64,000 nucleotides of DNA, taken from Actinoallomurus sp963823735. GTDB taxonomy: Bacteria; Actinomycetota; Actinomycetes; Streptosporangiales; Streptosporangiaceae. Location of the stretch: assembly GCA_963823735.1 (NCBI GenBank), contig CAWGMO010000010.1:248001-312000 (forward strand), given 5' to 3'. Below the pieces are notes generated by a model. It was not told the DNA's origin, did not search any database, and was given only the letters and a program-made list of their open reading frames with translations. A program made the position numbers and the translations under genes. Shown here in pieces: positions 49,655 through 59,432 of the stretch. The first letter of the stretch is position 1. Each line of letters opens with the position of its first letter.

Positions 49655-52609
49655 ATGAGCGGATCGCTGTCCTACTCAGACGCCGTGAAGCTGCTCGGCG
49701 GCGACGGCGGGACGCTCCAGGCTCTGAACGACCTCGCGGGCGGCGCGCTGCTCGCCGCGACCGCCGGTGGCGCCACCTTCGTGCTCAGCCTGTTCGACGT
49801 GAAGGGCGAGCTGGCGCGGCTCAGCGGCGGCCTCGTGACGGGCCTGCGGGACCGTCTCTCCGGCCTCGGCCGCTTCGACCGCACCGAGCGGCTGGAGGCC
49901 GCCTACACGGTCATCGTGCTGTCCTCCTACTTCGAGGCGGTCGCCGGGGCCGGCCTGCCCGACCTGGGCCTGCGGCGCTCCGACCAGCTCGCGGTCGCGG
50001 GCGGCGCCGGCGGCGGGCCGGACCGCCTCGCGCACGTGACGCGGGAGCTGCTGCGCCTGGAGGTGCCGGGCATCGCGCCGCACCGGCCGCACGAGGCGTC
50101 GGCCCGGCGGCTCGCCGGCTACTACGCGGGCCTGTCGGCGAGCCTGTGCGACTTCGTGTCCGGCCTCGCGGTGTGGGACACCCTGGACGACACCGGCCGC
50201 GCCCGTTTCCGCCGGGTCCTCACCGACGAGGTGCCGGCGCGCGCCGTACGCCGCCAGGAGGAGCAGCTCCGGCGGCTCGCGTCGGACTTCCCCGAGGTCG
50301 CGTTCTGGCTCAACCTGACCGACCACCGCGCGACGCGCGAGGAGCTGCGGTCCGGGCTGGCCGGGCTGGAGGAGGTCCTGACCGGGCTGGCCGACGGCCG
50401 GGTGCCGGACGAACGCCGGCGCGCGCTGTCGCGCGGCTACCGCCGCGCCCTGGAGCGCGGCGTGATCCAGCCGGGCGACGTGCCCGACGGGATCCGCATC
50501 CCCGCGCTCGGCGAGATCTACGTCGACCACCGGTTCCGCGTCGCGGAGGTCGGCCGGTCGTCGCGGCCCGACCGGGAGGACTGGTGGCAGGACGCCCAGG
50601 TGCGCGACGACCTGTACGCCTACCTGCTCGCCCGCCTGACCTCACCCGACGCCGTACGGCGTCCGCTGCTGCTGCTCGGCCAGCCGGGCTCGGGCAAGTC
50701 GGTGCTCACCACGATCCTCGCGGCGCGGCTGCCCGCCTCCGACTTCCTGGTCGTACGCGTCGCGCTGCGCGAGGTCCCGGCCGACGCCGACCTGCAGAGC
50801 CAGATCGAGTACGCCCTGCGCGACGCCACCGGCGAGGACCTCCGCTGGCCCGCCCTCGCGCGTACGGCGGGCGGCGCGCTGCCGGTCGTCCTGCTCGACG
50901 GGTTCGACGAGCTGCTGCTGGCCACCGGGGTGAGCCGGTCGGACTACCTGGAGCGGATCGTGCGCTTCCAGCAGCGCGAGGCCGACCAGGGCCGTCCGGC
51001 CGTCGTGGTGGTGACGAGCCGTACGGCGGTCGCGGACCGGGTGCGGATCCCGGCGGAGGGCGCGGTCGGCGTGCGCCTCGAACCCTTCGACGACACGCAG
51101 GTACGGCGCTGGCTGACGGTCTGGAACCGCGAGAACTCCGCGTACCTGTCCGGCAACGGCCTGCGCGCGCTGCCGGCGGCGACCGTGCTGGCCCATCCGG
51201 AGCTGGCGAGCCAGCCGCTGCTGCTCATGATGCTCGCCCTGTACGACGCCGACGGCAACGCCCTGCAGCGCGGTGGCGCGGGCCTCGACCGCCGCGGGCT
51301 GTACGAACGCCTGATCATCCGGTTCGCCGAGCGGGAGATCGCCAAGGCGGGCGCCGCGCTCGCCGAGCCGGAGTTCCGCAGCGCGGTCGACGACGACCTG
51401 TTCCGGCTGTCCGTGGCGGCCTTCGGGATGCTCAACCGCGGGCGCCAGTGGGTGACCGAGGAGGAGCTGGACGCCGACCTGACCGCGCTGCTCGGCTCCG
51501 CGGGCGGGCAGGCCATCGTCGGGCGGTTCTTCTTCGTCCACCAGGCGCAGGCGCTGCACGACGGCCGCCGGCTGACGACGTGCGAGTTCCTGCACTCGAC
51601 GTTCGGCGAGTACCTCGTGGCGCGGCTGGTCCTGCGCGAGCTGGCCGCGCTGGCGGCCGGCGAGGGCCACGACGACGGCCTCCTGTACGCGCTGCTGTCG
51701 TTCATCCCCCTGTCGGCGCGGCGGCCGATCGTGGACTTCCTCGTGTCCGCGCTGCGGGACCGCCACGACGGCGGCGCGCTGCGCGCGACCCTCATACGCC
51801 ACTTCCTCGCCTCGATGGAGCCGCGCGCGCTGGACGCCCATCCGGCGTACTCGCCCGTCCCGGTGCCGGTGCCGGTGCCCGCACGGCACGCCGCGTACTC
51901 GGCCAACCTGCTGCTGCTCACGGCGGCGGCCGGCGGCACGGTGACGGCGGGCGAGCTGTTCCCGTGGGCGCTGAACCCCGTGACGGGCTGGCGGCGGCAC
52001 GCGATGCTGTGGCGTTCCCAGCTCAGCAACGAGAGCTTCTTCAGCGTCGCGGAGACACTCACGCTGCGGCGTTTCTGGCGCGACGACGGCACCCGCGACC
52101 TCGGTGTCTCCCTCGGCGGGGTGGCCGAGCACGACCGGATCGACCTGCGGTGGACCTACAACGAGGCCGAGCCGGCGCGGCGTAACGCCCGCATCACCGT
52201 CGGCCTGCCCACCGAGAGCGCCTTCCTGTGCTCGATGCTCGGCGACACGATGTCCCACGCCCTCGCGCCCTGGAAGGACATGATCGACGTCCTCACGTTC
52301 CCGCCGGGAGCCACCGCGACGTCGCCGGCGCACCTGCTCGCCGACCTGATGGCCACCGCGGCCGACGAGCCGCCCGCCGGCGATCTGGTCGCCCGGTACG
52401 ACGCGTGCCTGGCGGTCTCGGAGGCGTCACCGTCGTGGAACGACGCCCGCTACCTGCGGATGGTCTTCCGGCAGCTCGTGCTCGACGCGCCCCGGCTGCC
52501 GGGGGCGTGGCTGGAGGCGGTGGCCGAGCGGTTCGACGCGCGCCTCGCGGACGACGCGGGCCTGCGCGCCCTGATGGCGCGCGCCGTGGGCGGGTCGCCC
52601 GCGCGCTGA
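49655..52609 (+). CDS. Stand-alone NACHT NTPase
   Basis: This is a 984-residue STAND-type protein. A helical N-terminal region (1-~120, resembling NNH-class NACHT N-terminal domains) and a linker precede the NACHT core: Walker A GQPGSGKS at 342-349, Walker B LLDGFDELLL with Asp415 and Asp418, sensor-like TSR at 454-456 and the winged part with ELASQPLLLMMLAL. A VPVPVPVP linker near 730 precedes a C-terminal domain of about 250 residues that I cannot assign. No TIR, nuclease or transmembrane effector is obvious. ATG 49655 follows GGAG. Bacterial NACHT proteins act in anti-phage defence in several cases. Confidence 0.88.
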   Translation: MSGSLSYSDAVKLLGGDGGTLQALNDLAGGALLAATAGGATFVLSLFDVKGELARLSGGLVTGLRDRLSGLGRFDRTERLEAAYTVIVLSSYFEAVAGAGLPDLGLRRSDQLAVAGGAGGGPDRLAHVTRELLRLEVPGIAPHRPHEASARRLAGYYAGLSASLCDFVSGLAVWDTLDDTGRARFRRVLTDEVPARAVRRQEEQLRRLASDFPEVAFWLNLTDHRATREELRSGLAGLEEVLTGLADGRVPDERRRALSRGYRRALERGVIQPGDVPDGIRIPALGEIYVDHRFRVAEVGRSSRPDREDWWQDAQVRDDLYAYLLARLTSPDAVRRPLLLLGQPGSGKSVLTTILAARLPASDFLVVRVALREVPADADLQSQIEYALRDATGEDLRWPALARTAGGALPVVLLDGFDELLLATGVSRSDYLERIVRFQQREADQGRPAVVVVTSRTAVADRVRIPAEGAVGVRLEPFDDTQVRRWLTVWNRENSAYLSGNGLRALPAATVLAHPELASQPLLLMMLALYDADGNALQRGGAGLDRRGLYERLIIRFAEREIAKAGAALAEPEFRSAVDDDLFRLSVAAFGMLNRGRQWVTEEELDADLTALLGSAGGQAIVGRFFFVHQAQALHDGRRLTTCEFLHSTFGEYLVARLVLRELAALAAGEGHDDGLLYALLSFIPLSARRPIVDFLVSALRDRHDGGALRATLIRHFLASMEPRALDAHPAYSPVPVPVPVPARHAAYSANLLLLTAAAGGTVTAGELFPWALNPVTGWRRHAMLWRSQLSNESFFSVAETLTLRRFWRDDGTRDLGVSLGGVAEHDRIDLRWTYNEAEPARRNARITVGLPTESAFLCSMLGDTMSHALAPWKDMIDVLTFPPGATATSPAHLLADLMATAADEPPAGDLVARYDACLAVSEASPSWNDARYLRMVFRQLVLDAPRLPGAWLEAVAERFDARLADDAGLRALMARAVGGSPAR

Positions 52610-52610
52610 C

Positions 52611-53231
52611 TCAGGGGCCGCTCGTGGTGAGGATGCCGTCGAGGACCAGGTCCACGATGTTGTCGACGACGGTGTCGCGCGCGACGTCGGGGTGGTCGAG
52701 CCACCACTCCCCCGCCGCCTGGACCAGGCCGACCGTGGCGTGGCCCCAGATGTGCGCCCGCACCGGGTCGCGCAGGCGCTCCTCGGCGAGCAGCGTGTCG
52801 GCCAGCGCGCCGCCCAGCCCGCGGATGATCGCGCTCATCGCGCTGTGGGTGGCGGTGTCCTCGGCGCCGGCGCGGTGGACGAGGAAGCCGTACAGGTGGC
52901 GGTTGGCCGCGATCGTGGCGAGGTACGTGTCGATCGCCGCGCGGGCGCGGTCGCGCATCTCCCCGGGGCGCAGGAACGCGGCGTGGACGTCCTCGACCAG
53001 CACGCGCACGTGCCGGTCGGCGAGCGCCTGGTACAGGCCGCTCTTGTCGCCGAAGTGCCGGTAGAGGATCGGCTTGCTGATCCCCGCCTCCGTCGCGATG
53101 GAGGCCATCGAGACGTCCGGCCCCTCGCGCAGGATGATCCGGTCGGCCGCCTCCAGCAGGGCGCGCCTGCGCTGGGGGTCACGTCCGGGCGCCGGGCCCC
53201 GGCCTCCGTCTCCCGTCTCCGCCTCACTCAC
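52611..53231 (-). CDS. TetR-family regulator
   Basis: This is a 206-residue regulator with HTH VSMASIATEAGISKPILYRHFGDKSGLYQAL near residues 40-70 and a C-terminal TetR_C-type dimer domain (AAGEWWLDHPDVARDTVVDNIVDLVL). GTG 53231 begins just before the homologous part. It converges with the NACHT gene (1-nt gap), so it is not its upstream regulator. Target unknown. Confidence 0.9.
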   Translation of the reverse strand: MSEAETGDGGRGPAPGRDPQRRRALLEAADRIILREGPDVSMASIATEAGISKPILYRHFGDKSGLYQALADRHVRVLVEDVHAAFLRPGEMRDRARAAIDTYLATIAANRHLYGFLVHRAGAEDTATHSAMSAIIRGLGGALADTLLAEERLRDPVRAHIWGHATVGLVQAAGEWWLDHPDVARDTVVDNIVDLVLDGILTTSGP

Positions 53232-53539
53232 CCCGCGAGCGTAGCGATCTTCCCCCGCCGCCACGTCTCGGGCCCTCAGAGGCCGGACTCCGCGGGGCCG
53301 GTCATACGCGCCGCCGAGGTCACCTAGGATCGGCCGGGCGTCCATGAACAAATCACGCCGGGCGCCCGTCCAATCCTGCAGTGGCCGGCTCCCTGAGATG
53401 TCAGCAGACCTGTGGCATTCGCCGTGGTCCCGGCCTCACCTGGGGGAATCCCCGGAGAGCGACCGTTGGAGTGCGTTACTTCAGGGCCGCCTCCGTCCCT
53501 CCGTGCATCGTCCGGATCGCCCTTTGGAGGTTCTCTCGA

Positions 53540-54520
53540 ATGGTCACCCCACGCCTTCCACACGCCCGCGGTCTGGGCAGGTGCCTGGGGGCCGTCGCGG
53601 TGATCATCGCGGTCTGGGTGACGACGCTCGGCGCCGGCCGGGTCGACGTCTACGCCAAGCCCGACGCGTTGCCGGCCCTTTCGGTCTCCACCATCGCCGC
53701 GCGCTACAAGGCGAACCGCCGTGCCATCGGACAGGCGCTGAAGACGGCCCTGCGGGTACGCGACCGCGACCGGGCGAAGGCCCTGAACTCCCTCCTGACT
53801 CCGGGCCGCAACTTCCTCTCCTTCGACCCGCGCGGCACCGGCCGCGCCGTGGAGGTCCTCGGCGACCTCGCTCGCGCACGCCGGGTGGCGATCCTGGTGC
53901 CGGGCGCCGACACGACGCTGACGACGTTCGACGAGCGCGGCGAACAGCCGTACTCCACGCCCGGCGGGGGCGCACGAGCCCTGATGGGACAGGCGCGTAC
54001 GCTCGCGCGCAACCCGCGGCTCGCCGTCATCGCGTGGCTGGGCTACAGCCCTCCGACGGTGACGAGCGCGGGCGTCGCGACCGACATACGCGCCGACGCC
54101 GGCGCCACGGGGCTGCGGCGGCTCGTCCGGGCGCTGCACCGGTTCACGCCCGCTCCCCGCACCACGCTGCTGTGCCACAGCTACGGCTCGGTGGTCTGCG
54201 GTGAGGCGGTCAAGGGCCTGCCGGTCAACGACGTGGCGGCGTTCGGCAGCCCGGGGATGTCGGCGCCCCGCGCGAGCGCCCTCGGGACGAACGCCCGGAT
54301 CTGGACGGCGCGCGGTAGCCATGACTGGATGCGGTTCGTGCCGCACATTCGTGTCTTCGGGGTGGGATTCGGTACCGATCCCGTGTCACGGAGTTTCGGC
54401 GCACGTGTGTTTGCGGCAGGTTCGGCCGGGCACAGCGACTACCTGAGGCCGGGTTCTCCCTCGCTGCGGAACCTCGCGCTCATCGCCCTCGGGCGAGACT
54501 CCCAGGTCATCCCGGCATAA
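53540..54520 (+). CDS. Alpha/beta hydrolase of the DUF1023 type, membrane-anchored or exported
   Basis: This is a 326-residue protein. The first ~35 residues form a hydrophobic segment (CLGAVAVIIAVWVTTLGAG) serving as signal or anchor. The hydrolase part has RVAILVPGADTTL and the nucleophile elbow LLCHSYGSVVCG, with the His near GSHDWMR. DUF1023 proteins are actinobacterial hydrolases of unknown substrate. ATG 53540 follows GGAGG. It stands alone. Confidence 0.85.
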   Translation: MVTPRLPHARGLGRCLGAVAVIIAVWVTTLGAGRVDVYAKPDALPALSVSTIAARYKANRRAIGQALKTALRVRDRDRAKALNSLLTPGRNFLSFDPRGTGRAVEVLGDLARARRVAILVPGADTTLTTFDERGEQPYSTPGGGARALMGQARTLARNPRLAVIAWLGYSPPTVTSAGVATDIRADAGATGLRRLVRALHRFTPAPRTTLLCHSYGSVVCGEAVKGLPVNDVAAFGSPGMSAPRASALGTNARIWTARGSHDWMRFVPHIRVFGVGFGTDPVSRSFGARVFAAGSAGHSDYLRPGSPSLRNLALIALGRDSQVIPA

Positions 54521-54618
54521 TTCGCCGAACGAACCATCTGACACCACTTGTCACCAGTTCGTCAACGGCGAGATCAACCAACATTTAACTCAATTAAGTT
54601 GCTCCCCAAAACGGGATT

Positions 54619-54647
54619 TTGATGCTTGAGTAGGTCGAGCCTAAATC
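54619..54647 (+). promoter_or_regulatory. Promoter of the secreted SGNH hydrolase gene
   Basis: TTGATG (54619-54624) and TAAATC (54642-54647) are separated by 17 nt, a sigma-70-type arrangement in an AT-rich 145-bp intergenic segment. Transcription would begin about 10 nt upstream of the ribosome site CTGGAGAG of the gene at 54665. Confidence 0.5.
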
Positions 54648-54664
54648 CCCTAACTGGAGAGCCG

Positions 54665-55453
54665 ATGAAACTCCCCCGCCTCGTCGTCTCAGCCGCTTGC
54701 GCGGTAGGGCTCGCCGGCGCCGCCATCACGGCTGCGACCCCCGCGTCCGCCGCAGGAGCCAACTACGTCGCCCTCGGCGACTCCTACTCCGCGGGAGTGG
54801 GAGCCGGTAACAACGACGGCACCAGCTGCGACCGCAGCCCCAACGCCTACGGCCCCCTCTGGGCGGCGGCGAACTCCACCGCGTCGTTCTCCTTCGTCGC
54901 GTGCTCGGGCGCCAAGACCGGCGATGTCCGCGCCAACCAGCTCAGCGCCCTGTCCGCCAGCACGACGCTGGCGAGCATCACCATCGGCGGCAACGACGCC
55001 GGGTTCGCCGACGTCATGCAGACCTGCGTGCTGAGCGGCGACGACACGTGCCTGAGCGCCGTCGACACCGCCAAGAGCTACGCGCAGAACACCCTGCCGG
55101 GCAACCTCAGCTCGCTGTTCAGCGACATGAAGGCGGCCGCGCCGAACGCCAAGTTCGTCGCGCTCGACTACCCGCACCTGTACACGATCACGAGCGTGTG
55201 CGTCGGTCTGAGCAACACCAAGCGCGAGGCCCTGAACGGCGCGTCCGACGCGATCGACAGCGTGATCCAGTCGGCGGCCTCGGGCGCCGGCTTCACGTTC
55301 GCCGACGTTCGCAGCCAGTTCAGCGGCCACGAGCTCTGCTCGGGCGACGACTGGCTGAACGCCGTCACCATCCCGATCGGGAACTCCTACCACCCGACCG
55401 GCCTGGGCCAGTCCTCTGGTTTCCTCCCGGTGTTCTCCTCGGCCGCCGGCTGA
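54665..55453 (+). CDS. Secreted SGNH/GDSL lipase-esterase
   Basis: This 262-residue protein has a Sec signal (VVSAACAVGLAGAAITAATPASA). Block I is VALGDSYSAGVG, the oxyanion Asn lies in TIGGNDAGF and the His in GNSYHPTGLG. The residue three before His is Asn rather than Asp, as in Streptomyces dyad-type esterases, where a backbone carbonyl replaces the acid. Six Cys, probably in three disulfides, fit an extracellular enzyme. ATG 54665 follows GGAGAG. Confidence 0.92.
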   Translation: MKLPRLVVSAACAVGLAGAAITAATPASAAGANYVALGDSYSAGVGAGNNDGTSCDRSPNAYGPLWAAANSTASFSFVACSGAKTGDVRANQLSALSASTTLASITIGGNDAGFADVMQTCVLSGDDTCLSAVDTAKSYAQNTLPGNLSSLFSDMKAAAPNAKFVALDYPHLYTITSVCVGLSNTKREALNGASDAIDSVIQSAASGAGFTFADVRSQFSGHELCSGDDWLNAVTIPIGNSYHPTGLGQSSGFLPVFSSAAG

Positions 55454-55562
55454 GTTCAAAAGCACGCAAATCGCTCTTTGGCAGGGTCGCCCGTACGCGG
55501 GCGGCCCTGTCGCACTACGATCTCCGCAGCACCGGGATGATCCCGGCGCCGGACCGACTGCG

Positions 55563-56363
55563 ATGGACGATCTCGAGCGGCTGCCGCGAGGCATAGATGA
55601 GCTGTTCGGTGACCACGACACCGGACCGTCACTCTCGGTCGCCCTCCCGTACGGATCCGTGATCTGGCCGGACCCGAGCTTCCCCCAGCATCAGGCGGCC
55701 GAGCGTCCCGCCTTCTGGATGAGCGACGAGCCCGCGGCGCCCGGTCTGTGGGCGCGGCTGCGCGCCGAGCACCCCGCCTCAGGGCTGTGGCCCGTGCTCC
55801 TCGAGGACTCCGCGCAGCCCTGGTCGGCCGGGCAGATCGCCCCCGAGCCGACCTCGGAGATCGACAACTACGACCCCGACGCCTTCATGGCCGAGGTGTG
55901 GGCCGAGTGGACGCACCCGCCCATGGACGTCGAGCCGTTCGGCCGCTACTCCCCCGGCACGGCGCCCGCGGGCGTACGCCGCGAGGACCCCGACGCCGCC
56001 GCCGACCGGTTCGCCGCGTCGCTCACCGGACGGCCGCTCGGCCTCGTACGCGCCGCGCGCGGCGCCGACGTGCTGACCGCCATCGGCTGGCAGGGCGCGC
56101 GGCACCACAACCCCTGGACGGCCCCGCTGTCCGCGGTCGTACGCGGCTGGGAGGAGAGGTTCGGCGCGCGGGTCGTCGGGATCGGCTTCGACACCCTGGA
56201 CCTCAGCATCGCGGCGCCGCCCATGACGTACCGGCACGCCCGGCACGTCGCGGCCGAGCACGCGACGTTCTGCCCGGAGTCCATCGTGCAGGGCGGTGGC
56301 GGGATCATCGAGCACGCCGAGGAGATCATCGGCCGGGAGTCCTGGTCGTTCCACTGGGAATGA
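55563..56363 (+). CDS. DUF4253 domain protein
   Basis: This is a 266-residue soluble protein. The C-terminal half (VLTAIGWQGARHHN, FGARVVGIGFDTLDLSIAAPPM, and AAEHATFCPESI) matches DUF4253, found in many actinobacteria with unknown role. The N-terminal part is acidic and Pro/Trp-rich. ATG 55563 has no clear ribosome site. Isolated between two unrelated genes. Confidence 0.8.
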   Translation: MDDLERLPRGIDELFGDHDTGPSLSVALPYGSVIWPDPSFPQHQAAERPAFWMSDEPAAPGLWARLRAEHPASGLWPVLLEDSAQPWSAGQIAPEPTSEIDNYDPDAFMAEVWAEWTHPPMDVEPFGRYSPGTAPAGVRREDPDAAADRFAASLTGRPLGLVRAARGADVLTAIGWQGARHHNPWTAPLSAVVRGWEERFGARVVGIGFDTLDLSIAAPPMTYRHARHVAAEHATFCPESIVQGGGGIIEHAEEIIGRESWSFHWE

Positions 56364-56423
56364 TCCGAGATCACCGTGTGTTGCGGCCCGCGTAACCACC
56401 GTGATGAGACCAGGAGAGCGATC

Positions 56424-56822
56424 ATGTCCGGACTTGACGAGGGCGCCAGGGCGCTGCTGAGCCAGCCGATCCACGGATGGGTCACCGCGGTGCGCCCGGA
56501 CGGCTCCCTGCACAACACCGTCGTCTGGGTCGACGTCGACGGCGACGACGTGGTGGTCAACACCGCCGCGGGGCGCGTGAAGGAACGCCTGCTGCGCGGC
56601 AACCCGCAGATCTCGGTGAGCGTGCTGGACCCGGAGGACCCCTTCCACTGGGTCAGCGTCTCCGGCAGCGCGGTGTTCGAGGCGGAGGGCGCGGACACCG
56701 TCATCGACGGGCTCGCCAAGAAGTACCTGGGCGCCGACTCGTACCCGTTCCGCCAGGCCGGCGAGGAGCGCCTCACCGTGCGGATCCGGCCCGAGAACGT
56801 CATCTACTCCGCGGGGCGTTAG
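56424..56822 (+). CDS. PPOX-class flavin/F420-binding oxidoreductase
   Basis: This 132-residue split-beta-barrel protein opens with ARALLSQPIHGWVTAVRPDGSLHNTVVWVDV and has VVVNTAAGRVKERLLRGNPQISVSV, as in PPOX-class F420- or FMN-dependent enzymes of actinobacteria. Function is reduction of a small substrate or flavin binding. ATG 56424 follows CAGGAGAG. A strong hairpin follows. Confidence 0.87.
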   Translation: MSGLDEGARALLSQPIHGWVTAVRPDGSLHNTVVWVDVDGDDVVVNTAAGRVKERLLRGNPQISVSVLDPEDPFHWVSVSGSAVFEAEGADTVIDGLAKKYLGADSYPFRQAGEERLTVRIRPENVIYSAGR

Positions 56823-56830
56823 AAGCTTTT

Positions 56831-56865
56831 CCGAAGGCCGGCCCGTACGATGGGCCGGCCTTCGG
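56831..56865 (+). terminator. Terminator after the PPOX gene
   Basis: CCGAAGGCCGGCCC (56831-56844) and GGGCCGGCCTTCGG (56852-56865) form a perfect 14-bp stem with a 7-nt loop, 8 nt after the stop. TTTT precedes it, so it could also act in the reverse direction. Confidence 0.8.
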
Positions 56866-56972
56866 CGTCCGCGAAACCTCTGACGCGGCGCGCAGCCGCA
56901 TCCGGACAACCGGTTGACGGGCCGGCGCGAACATGGAATCGCTGGGGCGAGCGACGTTCGTGAGGAGAGACA

Positions 56973-59432
56973 TTGTTCGTCCATCGCCGCCGGCTTCCGG
57001 CCGCCCTCGGGCTGTTACTTTCCGTCACCGCCACCGCACCCAGCAGAGTCACCGCACCTCAGCGGATCACGATCGACGGCCGCTCCGGCGGCCGTACCTT
57101 CGACGGCGTCGGCGCGCTGAGCGCCGGAGCGTCGTCGCGCCTGCTGGTCGACTACCCCGAGCCCGAGCGCGGCCGGATCCTCGACTACCTGTTCAAGCCC
57201 GGCTACGGCGCCGCGCTGCAGATCCTCAAGGTCGAGATCGGCGGGGACACCGACTCGACGGACGGCTCCGAGCCCAGCCACATGCGGACCCCGTCCGAGG
57301 TGGACTGCGACCGCGGCTACGAGTGGTGGCTGATGGAGCAGGCCAAGGCGCGCGACCCCGGCATCAAGCTGTCGGCGTTGCAGTGGGGGGCGCCCGGCTG
57401 GACCGGCAGCGGCGAAACACGCCCGACGGTGTGGACCTCGCGGAACATCGACTACCTGACCTCCTGGCTCGGCTGCGCGCGGCGCCACCACCTGACCATC
57501 GACTACCTGGGCGGCTGGAACGAGGACTACTCCGACCCCGCCTGGTACGCGCGGCTGAGCCGTACGCTGCGCGAACGCGGCTACGGCGACGTGAAGATCG
57601 TCGCCGACGACAGCTTCAGGTGGAAGGTGCTCCGGCCGCTGGCCAAGGTGCCCGGGTTCCGGTCGGCCGTCGACGTCGTCGGCCAGCACTACGTCTGCGG
57701 CTACCTCAGTGACTACCTGCGGTGTCCCAGCCCGAAGGCCGCCCGCGCCCTCGGCGTGCCGCTGAGCGCCAGTGAGCAGGGGTCTCTGCCGTACGACTCG
57801 GGCGCGCGCCCGCTGGCACGCGCGCTCAACCGCCCGTACATCGACGGCGCGATCACCAGCACGATCAACTGGTCGCTGATCGCCTCGTGGTACGACACGA
57901 TGCCGTTCCAGGGGTCGGGGCTGATCGGCGCGAACGAACCGTGGTCCGGCGCGTACACCGCCGGGGCGAGCGTCTGGGCGACCGCGCACACGACGCAGTT
58001 CACCCGGCCGGGCTGGCGGTACGTCGACTCCGCGAAGGGATACCTGCGCGGCGGCGGCAGCTACGTGGCGCTGCGCGACCCGCGCTCCGCCGACTACAGC
58101 CTCATCGTCGAGACGGTCGACGCGACCGCGCCCCAGCGGATCCGCTTCTCGGCGACGGGCGGCCTGTCCCCTGCGACGGCCGCCGTGTGGTCGACGGACC
58201 TGTCCTCGCCCGACGCGCGCCGCTGGTTCACCCGTGAGCCGGACGTACGCTCCGGCGCAACGCTCACGCTGCGGCCGGGGCGCGTCTACACGCTGTCCAC
58301 GACGCGCGGCCAGGGCAAGGGGCAGGCCGTCTCGCCGCACGCCGCGCCGCTGCCGCTCCCGTACGCCGACACCTTCGACGGGTACCGGCCCGGCGCGACG
58401 CCCCGGTACCTGTCCGACCTCGACGGGGCGTTCGAGACCGCGCCCTGCGCCGGCCGGTCCGGCCAGTGCCTGCGCCAGGTGATCGGCGCGCAGCCGGTGT
58501 GGTGGAACGGCTGGCTGAAGCACCCCGTGACGCTCGTCGGAGATCCGCGCTCGTGGCGCGACTACCGCGCCGACGTGGACGTACGCCCCCAGCGTGGCTG
58601 GGCCGAGCTGCTCGGCCGCGTCGACGGCCAGTTCGCCGACGCCGTCTCCGGCATCCACCTGCGGCTGTCGGACGACGGGCGCTGGCGGCTGTACGACGAG
58701 AACCTCCGCGGGCAGGACTCCGACCTGTGCGAGCCCAGCGACCCGTCGTGCGGCGGCGTGTCGAACCTGCGGACCCGCCAGGTGCTGCGCCGCGACCTCG
58801 GGTCCGGTCGCGCCAGGATCGGAGCGGGCACCTGGCACCGGCTCGGTCTCGCCTTCGCCGGCGGCCGGGTCACCGCCTACCTGGACGGCAGGCCCATCGT
58901 CCACGCCGACGCGCGCCGGCACGCCTCGGGGATCGCCGGCCTGGCGGTCTCGCCGTGGGACGACGCGCGGTTCGACGACCTGTCCGTGACGCCCGAGGCC
59001 CCGCCCGGCGGCCTGCGCTACCTGCCCGCGCAGGAGCTGAGCGCCACCGGCACCGGCTTCCATCCCGGGTACGAACCGCGCAAGGCCGTCGACGGCAGCG
59101 TCCAGTCGATGTGGCACAGCGAGTGGACGCCGATGAGCGCGCTGCCGCAGTCGATCACGGTCGACACCGGGGCGGTGCGCCGGCTCGCCGAGATCACCGT
59201 GCAGCCCAGGGAGGACGGCGCCACGAACGGCGTGATCACCCGGTACCGGCTGGAGACGAGCATGGACGGGCGTACGTTCACGCCCGCCGCGCAGGGCACC
59301 TGGCCGCCCGGCGACGAACGCCGGACCATCCCGCTGCCGGGCGTCGACGCCCGCTACGTACGGCTAACCGCCCTGGAGGGCGGCGGCGGCCTCGCGTCGG
59401 TCGCCGAGATCCAGGTCGCCGTGCCCGGTTAG
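56973..59432 (+). CDS. Secreted GH59 beta-galactosidase/galactocerebrosidase-like with C-terminal F5/8-type domain
   Basis: This is an 819-residue exported protein. A signal peptide is present at the TTG start (56973, after GAGGAG). The TIM barrel has acid/base Glu184 in LGGWNEDYS and nucleophile Glu268 in LSASEQGS, matching the galactocerebrosidase pair. A lectin-like middle domain (DVDVRPQRGWAELLGRVDGQF) and a C-terminal discoidin/CBM32 domain (YEPRKAVDGSVQSMWHSEW, then ITVQPREDG) follow. It should remove beta-galactose from glycolipids or glycans outside the cell. The convergent GntR gene overlaps its stop by 4 nt. Confidence 0.9.
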   Translation: MFVHRRRLPAALGLLLSVTATAPSRVTAPQRITIDGRSGGRTFDGVGALSAGASSRLLVDYPEPERGRILDYLFKPGYGAALQILKVEIGGDTDSTDGSEPSHMRTPSEVDCDRGYEWWLMEQAKARDPGIKLSALQWGAPGWTGSGETRPTVWTSRNIDYLTSWLGCARRHHLTIDYLGGWNEDYSDPAWYARLSRTLRERGYGDVKIVADDSFRWKVLRPLAKVPGFRSAVDVVGQHYVCGYLSDYLRCPSPKAARALGVPLSASEQGSLPYDSGARPLARALNRPYIDGAITSTINWSLIASWYDTMPFQGSGLIGANEPWSGAYTAGASVWATAHTTQFTRPGWRYVDSAKGYLRGGGSYVALRDPRSADYSLIVETVDATAPQRIRFSATGGLSPATAAVWSTDLSSPDARRWFTREPDVRSGATLTLRPGRVYTLSTTRGQGKGQAVSPHAAPLPLPYADTFDGYRPGATPRYLSDLDGAFETAPCAGRSGQCLRQVIGAQPVWWNGWLKHPVTLVGDPRSWRDYRADVDVRPQRGWAELLGRVDGQFADAVSGIHLRLSDDGRWRLYDENLRGQDSDLCEPSDPSCGGVSNLRTRQVLRRDLGSGRARIGAGTWHRLGLAFAGGRVTAYLDGRPIVHADARRHASGIAGLAVSPWDDARFDDLSVTPEAPPGGLRYLPAQELSATGTGFHPGYEPRKAVDGSVQSMWHSEWTPMSALPQSITVDTGAVRRLAEITVQPREDGATNGVITRYRLETSMDGRTFTPAAQGTWPPGDERRTIPLPGVDARYVRLTALEGGGGLASVAEIQVAVPG

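Noticed and set aside
51850..51885. Short GTGCCG tandem repeat
   Set aside because: It encodes the VPVPVP linker of the NACHT protein in frame and is not a CRISPR or regulatory repeat.
49270..52185. Open frame of about 970 codons overlapping the symporter and NACHT genes in another frame
   Set aside because: Arg/Pro/Gly-rich translation; NACHT motifs and ribosome site support the other frame.
57015..59117. 700-codon open frame on the minus strand opposite the GH59 gene
   Set aside because: Composition is Arg/Ala/Gly/Val-rich without motifs, and it mirrors the third-position GC bias of the real gene on the plus strand.
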